Below, in pieces: positions 23,501 through 36,131 of a DNA stretch of 64,000 nucleotides. A program made the translations under genes and the position numbers. Numbering within the stretch: position 1 is the stretch's first letter; the number at the start of each line of letters is the position of its first letter. The stretch spans positions 682,001 through 746,000 of the forward strand of contig JAQSEB010000012.1 in assembly GCA_030063045.1 (NCBI GenBank). The letters run 5' to 3'. Source of the stretch: Pratylenchus scribneri. Lineage: Eukaryota > Nematoda > Chromadorea > Rhabditida > Pratylenchidae. Below the pieces are notes generated by a model. The model saw only the letters and a list, made by a program, of their open reading frames with translations, ran no database searches and was not told where the DNA came from.

Positions 23501-26500
23501 AATTCAAAAAAAAAATGCGCACTAAAAATTTATTTTTATAAATTGCTTAAAAAGAATGCTCAATCAAGGATATATTCTTGATTATAAAAATGAGTTTACA
23601 AATAGATAAAATAAATTAAATTAAATTTTACTATAATTTAAATGATTATTTAATTTTTCAATATAACTTTGAATTTGTATTTCGATGATAGAATAATTAT
23701 AATTAATTTAATAGGAATAAATACAAAAAATAAATTATTAAAAACAGCATTTTAAAATAATAATAAAATAGGAGTGATAATATTAGAAATACAAAAAGAA
23801 TTTTTTATAAAATAGCATTGTATAATAATAATAACAAAGGAATTAATTATATAAATTAATTAATTATGTTCCGAAAAGATTTTAAAATATTTTAAAGATG
23901 GAAATAAAATTTGATAAATTGAAGGAAGAATTTTATTTAAAAGATATAAACATAGTCCTTATAATTAAATTTTTTGAGTGAATATATTAAATATTTTAAA
24001 TTAATAATAAATTCTAACATTATAATCAATGAAGATAATAAGCGAAGTAAAAATCAATAAATGAGAAGAAGAAAATATGGGCAAGGTATGCAAAATAATA
24101 TAATTACATTAATAATTATAAAACGAGTCAAATTTCAGAAGATTTATCAAAAATTTTTTAATTATTTATTTCGTATAATTAAATTTATTGTAGACGGAAT
24201 CAAATCAACTCTATGTTGCAGCTTATGCAGAGCTATATTATGCGAATAAGAAAAAAAATTAAAAAAATATAATGCAAATTAAATTAATTTTAAAGAATTT
24301 TCCGAATTTTATAATAAGAAAATAAAAAATTATTTTGATTTAAAGAATTAATACAATGTAGCAACTATAACATTAAATAATGAAGTTCACAACATTGTAG
24401 ATGATTAAAATGTAGCAATTTAAGAAGAATTTTATATCAATAATTAATACTAAATAAATATCGCATATTTGATAAATTTTATATAAAAAAAGAGTATTTT
24501 TAAATTAATATAATAATTATAATAATATTATTATAATAAGATTATTATTAAGAATTAACCAAAATCACATAATTTATTCCAATTTAATCCAAAAAACACT
24601 TTGAAAAACTAATAAAAATAATATAAATTACTATTTTGCTCTCGAAGGGAATGAAAGAATTTTTGTTAATTATTAAATATAAATTTAAAAGAATGATTTG
24701 TAGAAAAAGCCTAGCTATTTTAAAAATAGCAAAAATTGTAAAATTAAATTATTTAAAAATTGAATTTAAACGAGAATAGCAGAAACTAAGGAAGCTTTCA
24801 AAATACATTGAAAATGATGGAAGAATAAGAATATGAAAGGTAATTATTATAGTATAATTATTTTAACTTTAAAATGTTACGTTTCATAAAAAAAAGAATT
24901 TTAAAAATGGAACTCTAAATGACAAAGATATCAAACCATTTTGTGGTCATTGATTAATGCATCATTAAATATTGAAGTAAGTTCATTGTTACAGTATAAA
25001 TATAAAATTTGTTGAATACAAAACAATATTTTTGTATATTTATTTATTGTAATTATAAATAAATGATGCTTAAATTAAACAAATCATAATGGAATTAAAT
25101 AAAAAATATTATATATAAATAAATAAAAATATAAATTAAAATTTGCATATTCTTCAACAGTACACAAAGGCCTTAATTTTGTATTTTAAAATGAAATCTT
25201 TTTCCGGAAATTAACTTACTTATAACATAAGAATAAAACAAATTCATAATTGTGTAATATTCAAATTTCATCCTTTTGGTGATGCTTGCTTAATTACTGA
25301 ATTGAACTTCATATTGTTTTGCACAAAAATCAAAAAGGAAAATCTCCAAGAAAATTAAATCTCTTTTGCAGAAAATAAAAAATTTCAAAAAAAAATTATT
25401 TAAAGTATTAATTAAATTAAGAAAAAAAATTATTTGTAAAATCTTGAAGCCATCTTAAATTTTTAATAATTTAGATTAAAATAAATTATGAATATAATTA
25501 AAGTCAATTTAATTTTAAAATTTTTAATTTATAAAAATTTCATTATATTATAAAATAATTTTTTCAATTTATCTTATATAATTAGGGAAAAAATTTCTTT
25601 TCTAATTTAGACAAATTTACAAGAAACATCGTATATCAATTAATTGAATGTCTGGAAGAAAACCAATATATAATAAAATAAAATAATTCATTTAAAAATT
25701 GATATAAATAATGCCAAATTATTACCATCTATCTATAATATGATGTTAGAAATATAAAAAAACTTAATAAGGAAAAGACTTAATTCATTAAAAAAAAGAA
25801 CTAAAATATAATATTTGTAGCGTGGAAATTCACATAAAAATATATTTAAATCCATCGTAAATTGAAAAATTATATTAATAAAAAATTTTCAAATTTATTA
25901 AATCATAAATAAAATTTAAATAAATATCTAATTCATATTTTTTTAAATTATAATAATTAGATATTTATATATTTCTTAAAAATGTATAAAATAATATTTA
26001 ATTTTCTTATAAAAATTGACTATTTGAAAGCAAAAATAATATAATTAAAATTTAAATAAAAGTAAATTAAAATTATTTTTTGTGCTGATTATCTTAATTA
26101 AATATTTTAAAATTTTATTATAAAAATATATTTAAATTGGAGAATTTTTTAATAAAACTAATCCATATTGTGTCAATAAACAGTAATTAAAAAGTATTTT
26201 ACATCGAATATCATACACATTCACAGACCTTCTGCTCGATCTTCACACTTGTTCAAGTCCTATTAAATAATGTTAGTAAAATAATTAAAAATTTTGATGA
26301 AATTAATTATAAAATAAATATTAATAAATACAATAAAATTTTAATATTCTATTTAACTAAATAAAAAGTTATTTAGGGAATTTGTTTAGAGAAATTTAAA
26401 AATATTATCATGAAATAAGCTAATTTTATTTATTGGAAATAATTAAAAATTTTAAAATAATCTAAATCGAATTTATATAAATGCACTCAAAGTCCAATAA

Positions 26501-26859
26501 GTTCTTAACGAAAATAATTATTAGTTTTTCAAGAAAATTATTTTTTAAAATTTTATATCATATTCTAAAAAATCTTTCAATTTAATTATGAAATAATCGA
26601 TAGAACAGTTGTTTTAAGAAAGAATGCTTGAAATCAATGGATAATAAAATATATGTGTATAATTTTACCAGGCTTTGCCCGTCAGTCTAAAGTATTTTTG
26701 AATAGAATATAACCTATGACATTTATTAACAATAAATTTAAAAAATTTCTATTTTACTTTTTAAATTAAACGAAATAAATTCGAAAAATTTCTGAATTTG
26801 GAGAGATTCGCAAAAAAACTGGGGCCTTTCTGCGAGTAACATTTTGCGATTTTAATTTC
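20594..26859. other. Long AT-rich stretch, no identified gene
   Basis: Over 80% A+T by eye. Weak islands at about 20700-20760, 20980-21060, 21210-21275, 22150-22330, 23240-23280, 24180-24240, 25150-25370, 26210-26270 and 26667-26690. The last contains ACCAGGCTTTGCCCG, resembling the hairpin at 18.12 kb. Frames of 62-69 codons here are within chance expectation. No RNA gene was recognised. Confidence 0.45.
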
Positions 26860-27021
26860 GGTACTTTTGCAGTTTACAGGATGGAAGAGAGGATTGGATG
26901 ATTGCTGCCTTGGGGCATTTGATTGATTGAAGGGAAAATGAAGGATGAGGGCAGCCAATCTTTCAAATTGCCAATGCCAATCAAATGAGAGGGGAAGAGA
27001 TCAACCCAGAATGCAGACACT

Positions 27022-27047
27022 AGGGGTTAGGGTTAGGGTTAAGGGTT
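27022..27047 (+). repeat. TTAGGG-type short array, left arm
   Basis: Reads as AGGGG-TTAGGG-TTAGGG-TTAAGGG, i.e. about three telomere-type hexamers plus a variant, immediately before TTCGGAGCATGG. The same array occurs inverted in the right arm. Confidence 0.8.
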
Positions 27048-27213
27048 CGGAGCATGGGATTGAACGGAGTAAATGTCGCGAAGCGACGGTGCGGACATTC
27101 TGAAAAATTAAAAATTATTGTATTATTAGATTTATGTTTATGTGTTTAGTTAGGGTGTATGCGGACTCTTTGCACCGTCGCTTCGCGACATTTACTCCAT
27201 TCAATTCCATGCT

Positions 27214-27244
27214 CCGAACCCTTAACCCTAACCCTAACCCCTAG
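27214..27244 (-). repeat. TTAGGG-type short array, right arm
   Basis: CCCTTAACCCTAACCCTAAC on the plus strand, the mirror of the left-arm array. The positions correspond exactly within the two arms, so the array was present before the palindrome formed. Confidence 0.8.
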
Positions 27245-27413
27245 TGTCTGCGTTCTGGGTTGATCCCTTCCTCTCTCATTTGATTGGCATTGGCAATTTG
27301 AAAGATTGGCTGCCCTCATCCTTCATTTTCCCTTCAATCAATCAAATGCCCGAAGGCAGCAATCATCCAATCCTCTCTTCCATCCTGTAAACTGCAAAAG
27401 TACCTTAATTTCG

Positions 27414-30400
27414 ATGATTAATGTTAGAAATTAAAAATATTCCAGAAAAAAATTTTTTGATAAAATTTTAAATAAATTTTGTAATAAAATGGATTAGAGT
27501 ATTTCAAAAAAGGAATAGACAAATTAAAAATATATAATTTAAAAATTAATTTTTATAAATAATTTATAAGAATATTTTAATATATAGAATGGTGTGAATT
27601 TACATAAAAAATATTTTAATTTCTATAAAAATGAATTATTTTTAAATATATTTAAATGAAAAACTTATAAATACAATAAATATTAAACATGAGAAAGGAT
27701 AAAATAAGATATAAATTTAAAGTTTAATTCGACAATGGTATATAATTAATTCTTAATTTATGTATAAATAAAAAATTTCATAAATTATTTAAGAAAGAAA
27801 AAATTTATAGAAATAAAGACATGCTTGAAAAAATTATTAATTTATTTAAAATTTCAATTAACTTGTTTAAAGTGAAAGTTTTAATACATCAAATGAATAC
27901 TTATTGTATAAATAATTTAAAATTTTTAAAAATTCAATCAATTATTTCTAATAAAAATAGACAATGTTTTATAAATCTAAAAAATTTTGACATTTATAAT
28001 TTATTAAATTTTTCATATTGATACAATTAATTATTGTGACACAATTGGAAAATTCTATGACAGAATAAATTAATGGTATAATTGATAAAAATAATAGATA
28101 ATTTCATTTCATTTCGGCTATATTGCTCCTATGTTGGATGTTATGGATGTGTTCATAAGAATAGTCGAAAACGATTTATAATTATATGTACATTCATATA
28201 GAAATGACAAAAAATGAATTTCCTTAACAATATTTTATTCAAAAATAAATTATAATTATTAAGATTATCGAAAATGATAAAAGCAATTAATTTTTTTCTG
28301 ATAAAGAATATCTTAAAAAAAAGAAATAAAATTTAAAAAAATTTAAAATTTTTAAAAGTATTAATTGTGAAAAAAATTAACCATAAATATAAAATAAAAT
28401 AAATGAAAAATTTATTAAATTTATCAATAAAGAAAATTTATATTATTTATTAATATAAAATTTATTTTTTTTTAATTTTTGAGAATGATATTGTCTTTTA
28501 ACTAAGAATATAATGATATAATTATCATTTATTCACGAATAATTTCTATTTCCAAAATTTTGAAGTGAAGATATTAATTATAATTTGGCGGAAATGCAAC
28601 AATTTCATTAATAATTCAATATTAAAAAAATCAAACAAAAATTATAATATGGGAAATTTATTAATAAAAAATTTTATAAAAATTATAAAAATTTTATCTC
28701 CACTTAAATTATAAAAGATAATTCCAAAAATTTAGAAAATATTTTACGAAGTCAGAATAACTATATGACGATGATAAAAGAAATTGCTCAATTTCGAATG
28801 ATAGCTGACATTTCTAATAATAAAGAATAAAAATTATAAAAATTTAATCTTAAATTGAAAAATAATTACATTTCTCAAGGCCTTAAACCCTAAAAATAAA
28901 AAGATGGTGACGCAAATAATTTTAGTAAAAATGGAAAAAATAATCTTAGTTAAATTGTTAAATACAATAATTTAAAAATCTCTATCGAATATTATTTGTG
29001 GATAATACTGTATGCCTAAAAAGATAGAAAAAAGCTTGAAATGTTGCGCAATGATAAGCAAGTACTAATTTATGTGAATGGCTCTTTAATGATAAAATTT
29101 AAAATTATTATTACATTTAAAAAGTAAATTATATATTTAAATATTAACAAGAGATAAATATAAAAAAATTTGTATAAAATAAATTTAAAAAATAAAAAAT
29201 ATAAATATTATGAAAGCGAAAAAATATATATTTATGATTTATTAATTTTATTCTTTCAAATAGTTCAAATATAATTTTAAAAAATTAAAACTAATATAAG
29301 CTTTTCTCAAATTTAGATAATCATTTTGATAAAAGAAAATTGTTTTAATAAATAAAAATTCTTAAAAAAATGGTTTTGTGATTTTCTTCACAAAAAAAGA
29401 AATGCCGCTTGTTATTAATTTTCAAATTACTGGAATGGATATATAAGTAAATGAAAATTTAAAAAAAAAAAATAAAAAAAATGAAATATATTCAAATTTT
29501 TGTTAATAAATTTTATCAACATAAAATTATAAAAATTTTTTAAATAATCACAATATAATTAAATTAAATGAGAAATATAAATTTTTAAACAAGAAAATTT
29601 AAAAAATTCGCTATAACAATGATGAAATATTTATTTATCTGAACATTTGGATAAATGTGAAATAATCAATTTTTCCTTATTTATTTTATATTAAAAAAAT
29701 TACGAAAAACGACTAACACATTACCAAAGGAAGAAAATTATTGCACAGATTGTAAATTTAAATTTATATTAAAATTTCGAATCTTGGAGCCCAAAAAATT
29801 CGAGCTCACTATTTTTAGTAAAAAAAATAAAAAAATAAATTTTTACAAAATAACACGAATATATCATATCATAGGCTAAATTTTTTAGAAAGCTATAAAT
29901 TTTATATTTAATTAAAAAATTAAAAGAATTAATTTTTTTAGAAAATTATTAGTAATAAAATTCAGTATGCAAAGACAAAAGACTGAATCACTTCGACAGC
30001 TTAAAAGAGTACCGCTGGAATAGAAAGTTGCAAAAGTCAATGAACATGATGCTTTGTTTGTAGAAAAGAAACATAAAAATTAAATATGAAATCTAAAAGA
30101 AACATAATAAAAAATTTTTTGCCAATTAAGAAAGAATATCGAGGGAAAGATAATAGATCAAAGCAAATTCCTAATAAAATTACTTGAATTTTATTCTTTA
30201 TATCAAAAAAGGAAAATTCTTATGTAAACATAATGATATTTATAATAAAAATATTTACAAAATTAGACAATTATGTCCTTCAAATGATTCATGGTCCTAA
30301 AGTGAACTCAAAAATTTTAAAAATTATTAATTGAAAATAAGTAAATTTTTAAATATATATTTTAAATTAATTTGACATTATTTATAGAATTAAAATATGA

Positions 30401-31680
30401 ATTAAAAACTAATCTTGATTTCAAAAAGACTTCTATGAAACCAATACAATGGACATATACACTCTTTCATCAAAAGTAAAATAAATATGATATAATTTTC
30501 ATATTTTTTCGATATAAAATTTAAAATTATTAATTCTTTTCCTAAAAATTATTCATAAAAATGAAATTTTTCCTTATAAGAATTTTTATGTCTTTTTGCA
30601 ATTATTTTTAACTAATACATTCTTAATCGTATCTTTCCACAATAATAAAATGAAATTAAGCGATACAAATACTCAATAATTGAAAAAAATAAAAAAATAT
30701 CTACATAAATTATTCATCAGATTTGTGATCAAAATAAAATATTATTACATTCAATTTATTAATTATAAGATCAAAAAATTTATACTGTTTAGTCAAAAGT
30801 TTATTGTAAGAAATATTATTGATAAATATGATAAGTAGAATTAAACTATTGTAATTATTCTATTAAAACGAAATATATAAAAATCGATATAACAAAAACT
30901 ATAACAAATGAACATAAATCCGCATTTATCAGACCAATTCATCTAGTGAAATAAAATTATCGCTATCATACTTAATCTACCCATCGATCGGAAGTGGATA
31001 GTAACAAAATCAATTGCCCATTGTACAATGTCAAACTTAATTTATTCTTTGATAATCATTGCATTTTGAACTAAAATTTTTATTTAATTCTTTGAAAGAA
31101 TACTATAACAGAATTTATTATATTATAATATATCAAATTTTTATTTTTATGAAATATACTAGATGAGGTGTTGTGCATTTAAGAAAACTTTTCCCTAAAT
31201 TATATAGAGAATATTCTAAATCAAATTCATATTTCTTCAGAAAGAAATTGTTTGATAAAATAATTAAAAATTTTTATATAATTTATAATAAGAAAATTGG
31301 CACGATTAAACAAATATGAAATAAATATAATGAATCTCATAATGTATTATTAATTAAAATATATATTTAAGATGATTATTATTTCTTAAATATTAAAATA
31401 ATAAATTAAGTAGAAAAAAATTACAATATTAATAAATTAATTAATGATAGAATTCAGGAATTATGGTTGTAATCTCTTAAAAAATTTATTTGTAAATTAT
31501 AATAAATTGTAATAATTAAAAATATTTTTATAACTCCGTTAAACGAATACTAACTTTAAAAAAATGAAAAAAAATCAAAATTGAATCTAAGTAAATATGT
31601 ATTTAAAAATGACATTTCGTCTAAATACTCATTTTGAAAGAATATAGAAAATAGTCAATAATCAATAACAAGACTTATAT
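27414..31680. other. AT-rich stretch, no identified gene
   Basis: A/T-rich DNA. Weak islands at about 28110-28170, 29750-29820, 29970-30060 and 30900-31060. Nothing recognisable; a 66-codon plus frame at 27821-28021 is K/N/I/F-rich and within chance. Confidence 0.45.
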
Positions 31681-31815
31681 CAAAGGAACTAGTGCCCGCT
31701 CTTTCGCCTCCACAACTGCTCTGGCACATCCATCAGCCCAGATCGTTTTCCAGGCCCCTGGCTTCAAAATATTTCGGCGAGGCCGCGGATCCACTCCGTA
31801 TCAAATTTGACCTTT
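31681..31815. other. GC-rich island of unknown nature
   Basis: About 110 bp of clearly GC-rich sequence (for example GTGCCCGCTCTTTCGCCTCC and GGCGAGGCCGCGGATCCAC) inside over 80% A+T DNA, with sharp edges. It contains the palindrome CCAGG-CC-CCTGG at 31750-31761. Several frames are open on both strands, so coding sense cannot be decided. It does not match tRNA or any RNA family that I recognise. It could be an exon, a non-coding RNA, a regulatory island or a small insertion. Confidence 0.5.
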
Positions 31816-34800
31816 TCTTTTGTAAATTTGTTTGCAAATTTGATTTTATTAGAAATTTCTAAAAAATAAAAAAAATTTTCACTCGACTTAAAATCGATAT
31901 AAAAAGAATGTCTACATTTTAAAGAATATTTAAAAACAGAAAATTTAAATAAATTCAATAAATATTAATATAAATTAAGTCATTTAAATTTGCTTAAATA
32001 ATTTAATAAATGAACGATAAATTAAATAATGAATTTTCATAATTAAAGAATAATTATTACGCAAAATAATAAAATATATTATATAAATTTAAAAATTAAA
32101 CATAAAAAAAACGAAATAATTTTACTTATAATTATATATCAAAAAGAATTAAAAAACCCGATAATTACAAATAAAAAATATTTAAATAATTGAACGGAAA
32201 AATTATATAGTTTCTTATTATTTATTCTCTATTAACAATTTAATATTTTTTCACTTTCAATGCATTTTTAAAAATTATTTGCATTGATATGAAAATAAAA
32301 ATTAAATTTGTAAAATTTAATTAATTTCATAGAAATAGATATAATATAATAATTTATTTTTGGAAAATAATAGTTCAAAGCAAAATTAAAAATTTGAATT
32401 TTTATTATTTATTTTGTTAACACTTTAATTTTTAATTGCCATCATTTTATCAGAATTATCTTAATGGGACTTTTTCAAAGAAAGCGATATATTTAATTGG
32501 AAAAAAAAGTCCAAACAATCGAGTTTATTACATGAAAAAGATTTCATAAATATTTATTATAAATAAGATTTAAAAAAAAAATAAAATTTCAAAAAAAATG
32601 TATATGAAAATATTAAATTACATTCTATAAAAATTTTAAAGCAATTCAAATATAAATTAAAATTTACGATAAATAATTTGATTTAAAAAAGTAAATTCAA
32701 AAAATTAAATTAAATCAATTTAAAACCAAATTTTTAAAGACTAAATTAAACCATATATATACACAATTAAATGGTATATTAAAAATTGTATATGGAATTT
32801 GGTAGTCTTGAAATTCATAAAAAATTATCTTTGGAAAAATATTGCCACTCAAATATTTGATCCTTATTTAAAAAATCTTTCGGAACTAATTGAAATATAA
32901 TTTTAAGTCAAATAATTGAAAAATTTACAAAATGAAATAATTTTCAAGGACGGCCATTGCTCTCGATGAGCGAAACTCGGAGAACACAGCATCCCAAGAA
33001 CATTTCTAAGGAATGGAATTAGCAGACTATTAAATTGTTTTTGCCGATTTAATTTTGAAATTTTAAAATCATTAATTAAAAAATAATTAAACTAATAATC
33101 TAATTATATATTTGGAAATATTTCCATGAAAGTTAATATAATTTTAAAAAGTAGTAAATTCCGAATATTATATTATTTATTAAGAGTATTTATAATTCAG
33201 CATTAGAAAATTTCCAAAAATCTGTAATTTAATTATGCCGTCATGCTTTAATAAAAGAATTTTATGGATAAAATACATAAATTTATATAATTTTAAATAT
33301 TATATACATATACATAAATTGAATTGAAAATTTAATGAAAAAAATCGATCAAAATAAGAATATTAAAATTATAAATTTATTACACAAAAAAATATTATCG
33401 AGAAATTAATAATTAGAAAATAATTTTAATCTTTTTAAAAATAGAATAACTGATTTCCTAAATTAATTTTATATCAAATTTGAGAAATTAATAGAATAAA
33501 TTGAAATAAAAATTTACTGCAATATGATAATTTATTTATATAAAAAAATTGTGAGATAATTTAGAATGTTAACTAAATGAAATATTTTGCACTTTCCCAT
33601 AACAAATTGATTGTTATCAAGGCGGACAAACGCCGAGGCCGATATATATTCGAGCTTATTATTTTCAAGGATGTGAAGGTTCTTCCGAATAGAATTAATT
33701 GAAAAATTTAAATGATCACAAAATTTCCACACTAAATAATAAATCTCCAAAACCAATTAAACTAAAGCCGATTTAAATTTTTATAACTCGTTAAAAATAA
33801 AATTTTTTAAATATTTAATTTTGTTAATTTTAAATTGATTAACTTAGAATATAAATATTTAATGAAAAATTTTAAATAAATTTTTATAGAAGCATAAAAA
33901 TATTTATTTTATAAATTATTGTTAATCGAATATTTATTGTATAATTAAAAATTTAAAAAAAAAATTAAATTATATTACATTTAATATCTAATTCAAAAAA
34001 ATGGATAAAAATTTGAAATTTTCATCAAATATAAATTAAATCTAATGCATAAAATATATGAAAGCATCATTTTTCTTGTTCTGATTTTGATTTTTAAATT
34101 AACGGAAATATAAAAAAAATAAATATAACTATAAATTTTTTATCCATATATTCCTATTAAAAAATTTTAAAAAAATCACCAGTCGAATTACCGTCAATCT
34201 AACAATTTTTTGCCGCTTGCAGCTTGCTTCGATAAATGGTTTCTGAAGGGAAAAAATTATTGCAATTACTTACAAATACAAAATAAGGAAATTTTATAAA
34301 ATTAAAATATCTTAAATTTTCAATATGAAAATCAAAAACAATCTTCAATAATATGTTTATGGATACGACTACCATGCCATTACCTAAAGTCGACAAAGGT
34401 AAAATTACTCAAAAAAAAATAATTTTAAGAAATTCAAATGTATTAAATTTTTTAAACAAAAATGAAAATGAAATTAATAAAATAATTCAAAAATATAATG
34501 AGTTGAAATATTCGTTATAAAATTTTTAAATTTATTATTGATGTAATAAATTCTAAATTAATAAAAATATAAAGAAAGATAAATTATGATCCAAAAAATT
34601 ATAAACAGAAAATTAATTAACTAAAAAGTTTAATTAAAATTAAAATAGTAGAATATAATACTATAATTTAATGTATTAAATTTGAAAGAATGAAATCGGA
34701 CCTTAATTTGGGAGTTATCGTCGGACTTAAAATTTTTTTTATTTGAAAATTTTTTAAATTTATTAAAATAGATTTTATCAAAATAAATTTTTTTCAGATA

Positions 34801-35337
34801 TGTAATGTTATAAAAAATTAAAAATTGAAACATAATTTATTTTTCGGTGTATCAATATTTAGAAAAATTATTATATAAATAAATGAAATAAAAAAAATTA
34901 TTAAATATAATGTAAAATTCATCTAATTTCTCAAATTGAAAATTTTTTACCTATAGATCTGGCATATTAAGAATAATTTCAATTTTGTCAATACATTACT
35001 ATGATTATTATTTTCCTTTAATGAAGGAATATCTAAAATCTATTAAATTACAGAAAATTAAAAATGAAAATTGGATAAATTTCTAAATAATATAATTTTT
35101 TTAGTCTTGAATTGAAAACAAGAACAACAGTAACAAATGATATAGCTACATGTCTACGACGTCAATGTATATTTTGCAAAGTTTATATGCCAGTCTTTTA
35201 TATTCAAATTTTCCAAATGGAAAGATGATGTTAACATCAGAAATATAAAATAAAATTAAATTACATAAATATATATAAAAATTTCTACTAAATAAATTAC
35301 GTATCAAAGTTTAAAATCTTTCCATAAATAATATCAA
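31816..35337. other. AT-rich stretch, no identified gene
   Basis: A/T-rich DNA with islands at about 32940-33060, 33595-33690, 34190-34390 and 35130-35240. A 74-codon minus frame at 33532-33756 has mixed composition but no domain or convincing splice context. Confidence 0.4.
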
Positions 35338-35556
35338 TTGTATTCTGATGTATTGAAAATCCCCATGACTAATCGAATAGAAGAGAATATTCTAATTTAT
35401 GAAAACAAAGAACAATATAAAACAAAGTTAATAAAAATTTCAAAGACACTTTTTTATCTTTATTTTATTAATGATAATGGACCCAAGTTTTTCATCAATG
35501 ACAAATATCACATCTCTTTGTCTATCGGGACGTTTATATGCACAATAATATTATAA
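35338..35556 (+). CDS. Candidate small ORF or exon, unknown protein
   Basis: 72 codons open to a TAA, in an island with better codon variety than the flanks. The N-terminal part (residues about 6-30) is mixed and charged, with PMTNRIEEN and IYENKEQYKTKLIK strings. The middle has FINDNGPKFFINDKY and the C-terminus is hydrophobic. The listed first codon is TTG, so this is not a convincing start; an ATG lies ten codons further in. No domain, signal peptide or strong splice site was recognised. Length alone is within chance expectation for this composition, and the peptide character is the only argument for it. Confidence 0.2.
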   Translation: MYSDVLKIPMTNRIEENILIYENKEQYKTKLIKISKTLFYLYFINDNGPKFFINDKYHISLSIGTFICTIIL

Positions 35557-35988
35557 TAACCATTAGTCTCTCGTGTTATTATTTTTAAAAAAATAATTTA
35601 TATTATAATTCCCTAAAATTAAATAAAATAAAACTTAAGATCTATAAATGAACAATTATAAGAAAACATATAAATGCGAGAGTATTCTCAGAATAGTTTA
35701 TAGGAGTTGATGTGTCATTATTAAAAGTTATAATGAAATATTATAATAAATAAAGAATAAAGATTTATATATTATAAATTTTTAAAATTGACTAAATCAT
35801 AAATAATATTTAAATTTAATAATTAATTTAATTTTCCTCATTTTAATCTTGTATAGTCTGATAATTTTCATTTTATTAGATAAATAATTTAATAAAATTC
35901 AGATAAAGTCCTTGATTAATAAACAACATAGATTTTAATCAGCCTAAATTGACCAAATATATCTTCAAATTCGAATATTTAATTTGAT

Positions 35989-36131
35989 TTAATTAAATCA
36001 AAAAATAAATAAGTAAAATAATTTTAAAATTTTTAAATACAATTAATTAATAAAAAATCAATTTAATTAAATCAAAAAATAAATAATTAAAATAATTTTA
36101 AAATTTTTAAATACAGTTTAATAATAAAAAA
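35989..36131. repeat. Tandem duplication, 74-bp unit
   Basis: The segment starting TTAATTAAATCAAAAAATAA at 35989 recurs at 36063 with only a few differences (AAGTAAAA versus AATTAAAA, ACAATTAATT versus ACAGTTTAAT). This gives about 1.9 copies of a recent local duplication in AT-rich DNA. Confidence 0.8.

Larger units (their letters stand above)
26860..27404. mobile_element. Large palindromic element (233-bp arms, 79-bp spacer), MITE/foldback-like
   Basis: Left arm 26860-27092 and right arm 27172-27404 are equal in length and are near-perfect reverse complements; I count about 6-7 mismatches and no indels. Outer ends are GGTACTTTTGCAGTTTAC and its complement. The flanks carry the direct repeat TTAATTTC at 26852-26859 and 27405-27412 (TTAATTTCG if the next base is counted), consistent with an 8-9 bp target-site duplication. 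That size suits hAT (8 bp) or Mutator-like (usually 9 bp, long inverted repeats) transposases. The element encodes no protein and so would be non-autonomous. Each arm carries a TTAGGG-type array and an inner GTCGC-GAA-GCGAC hairpin. Confidence 0.85.

Noticed and set aside
26761..26958. Minus-strand 65-codon frame
   Set aside because: Runs across the end and left arm of the palindrome; repeat-derived, with no domain.
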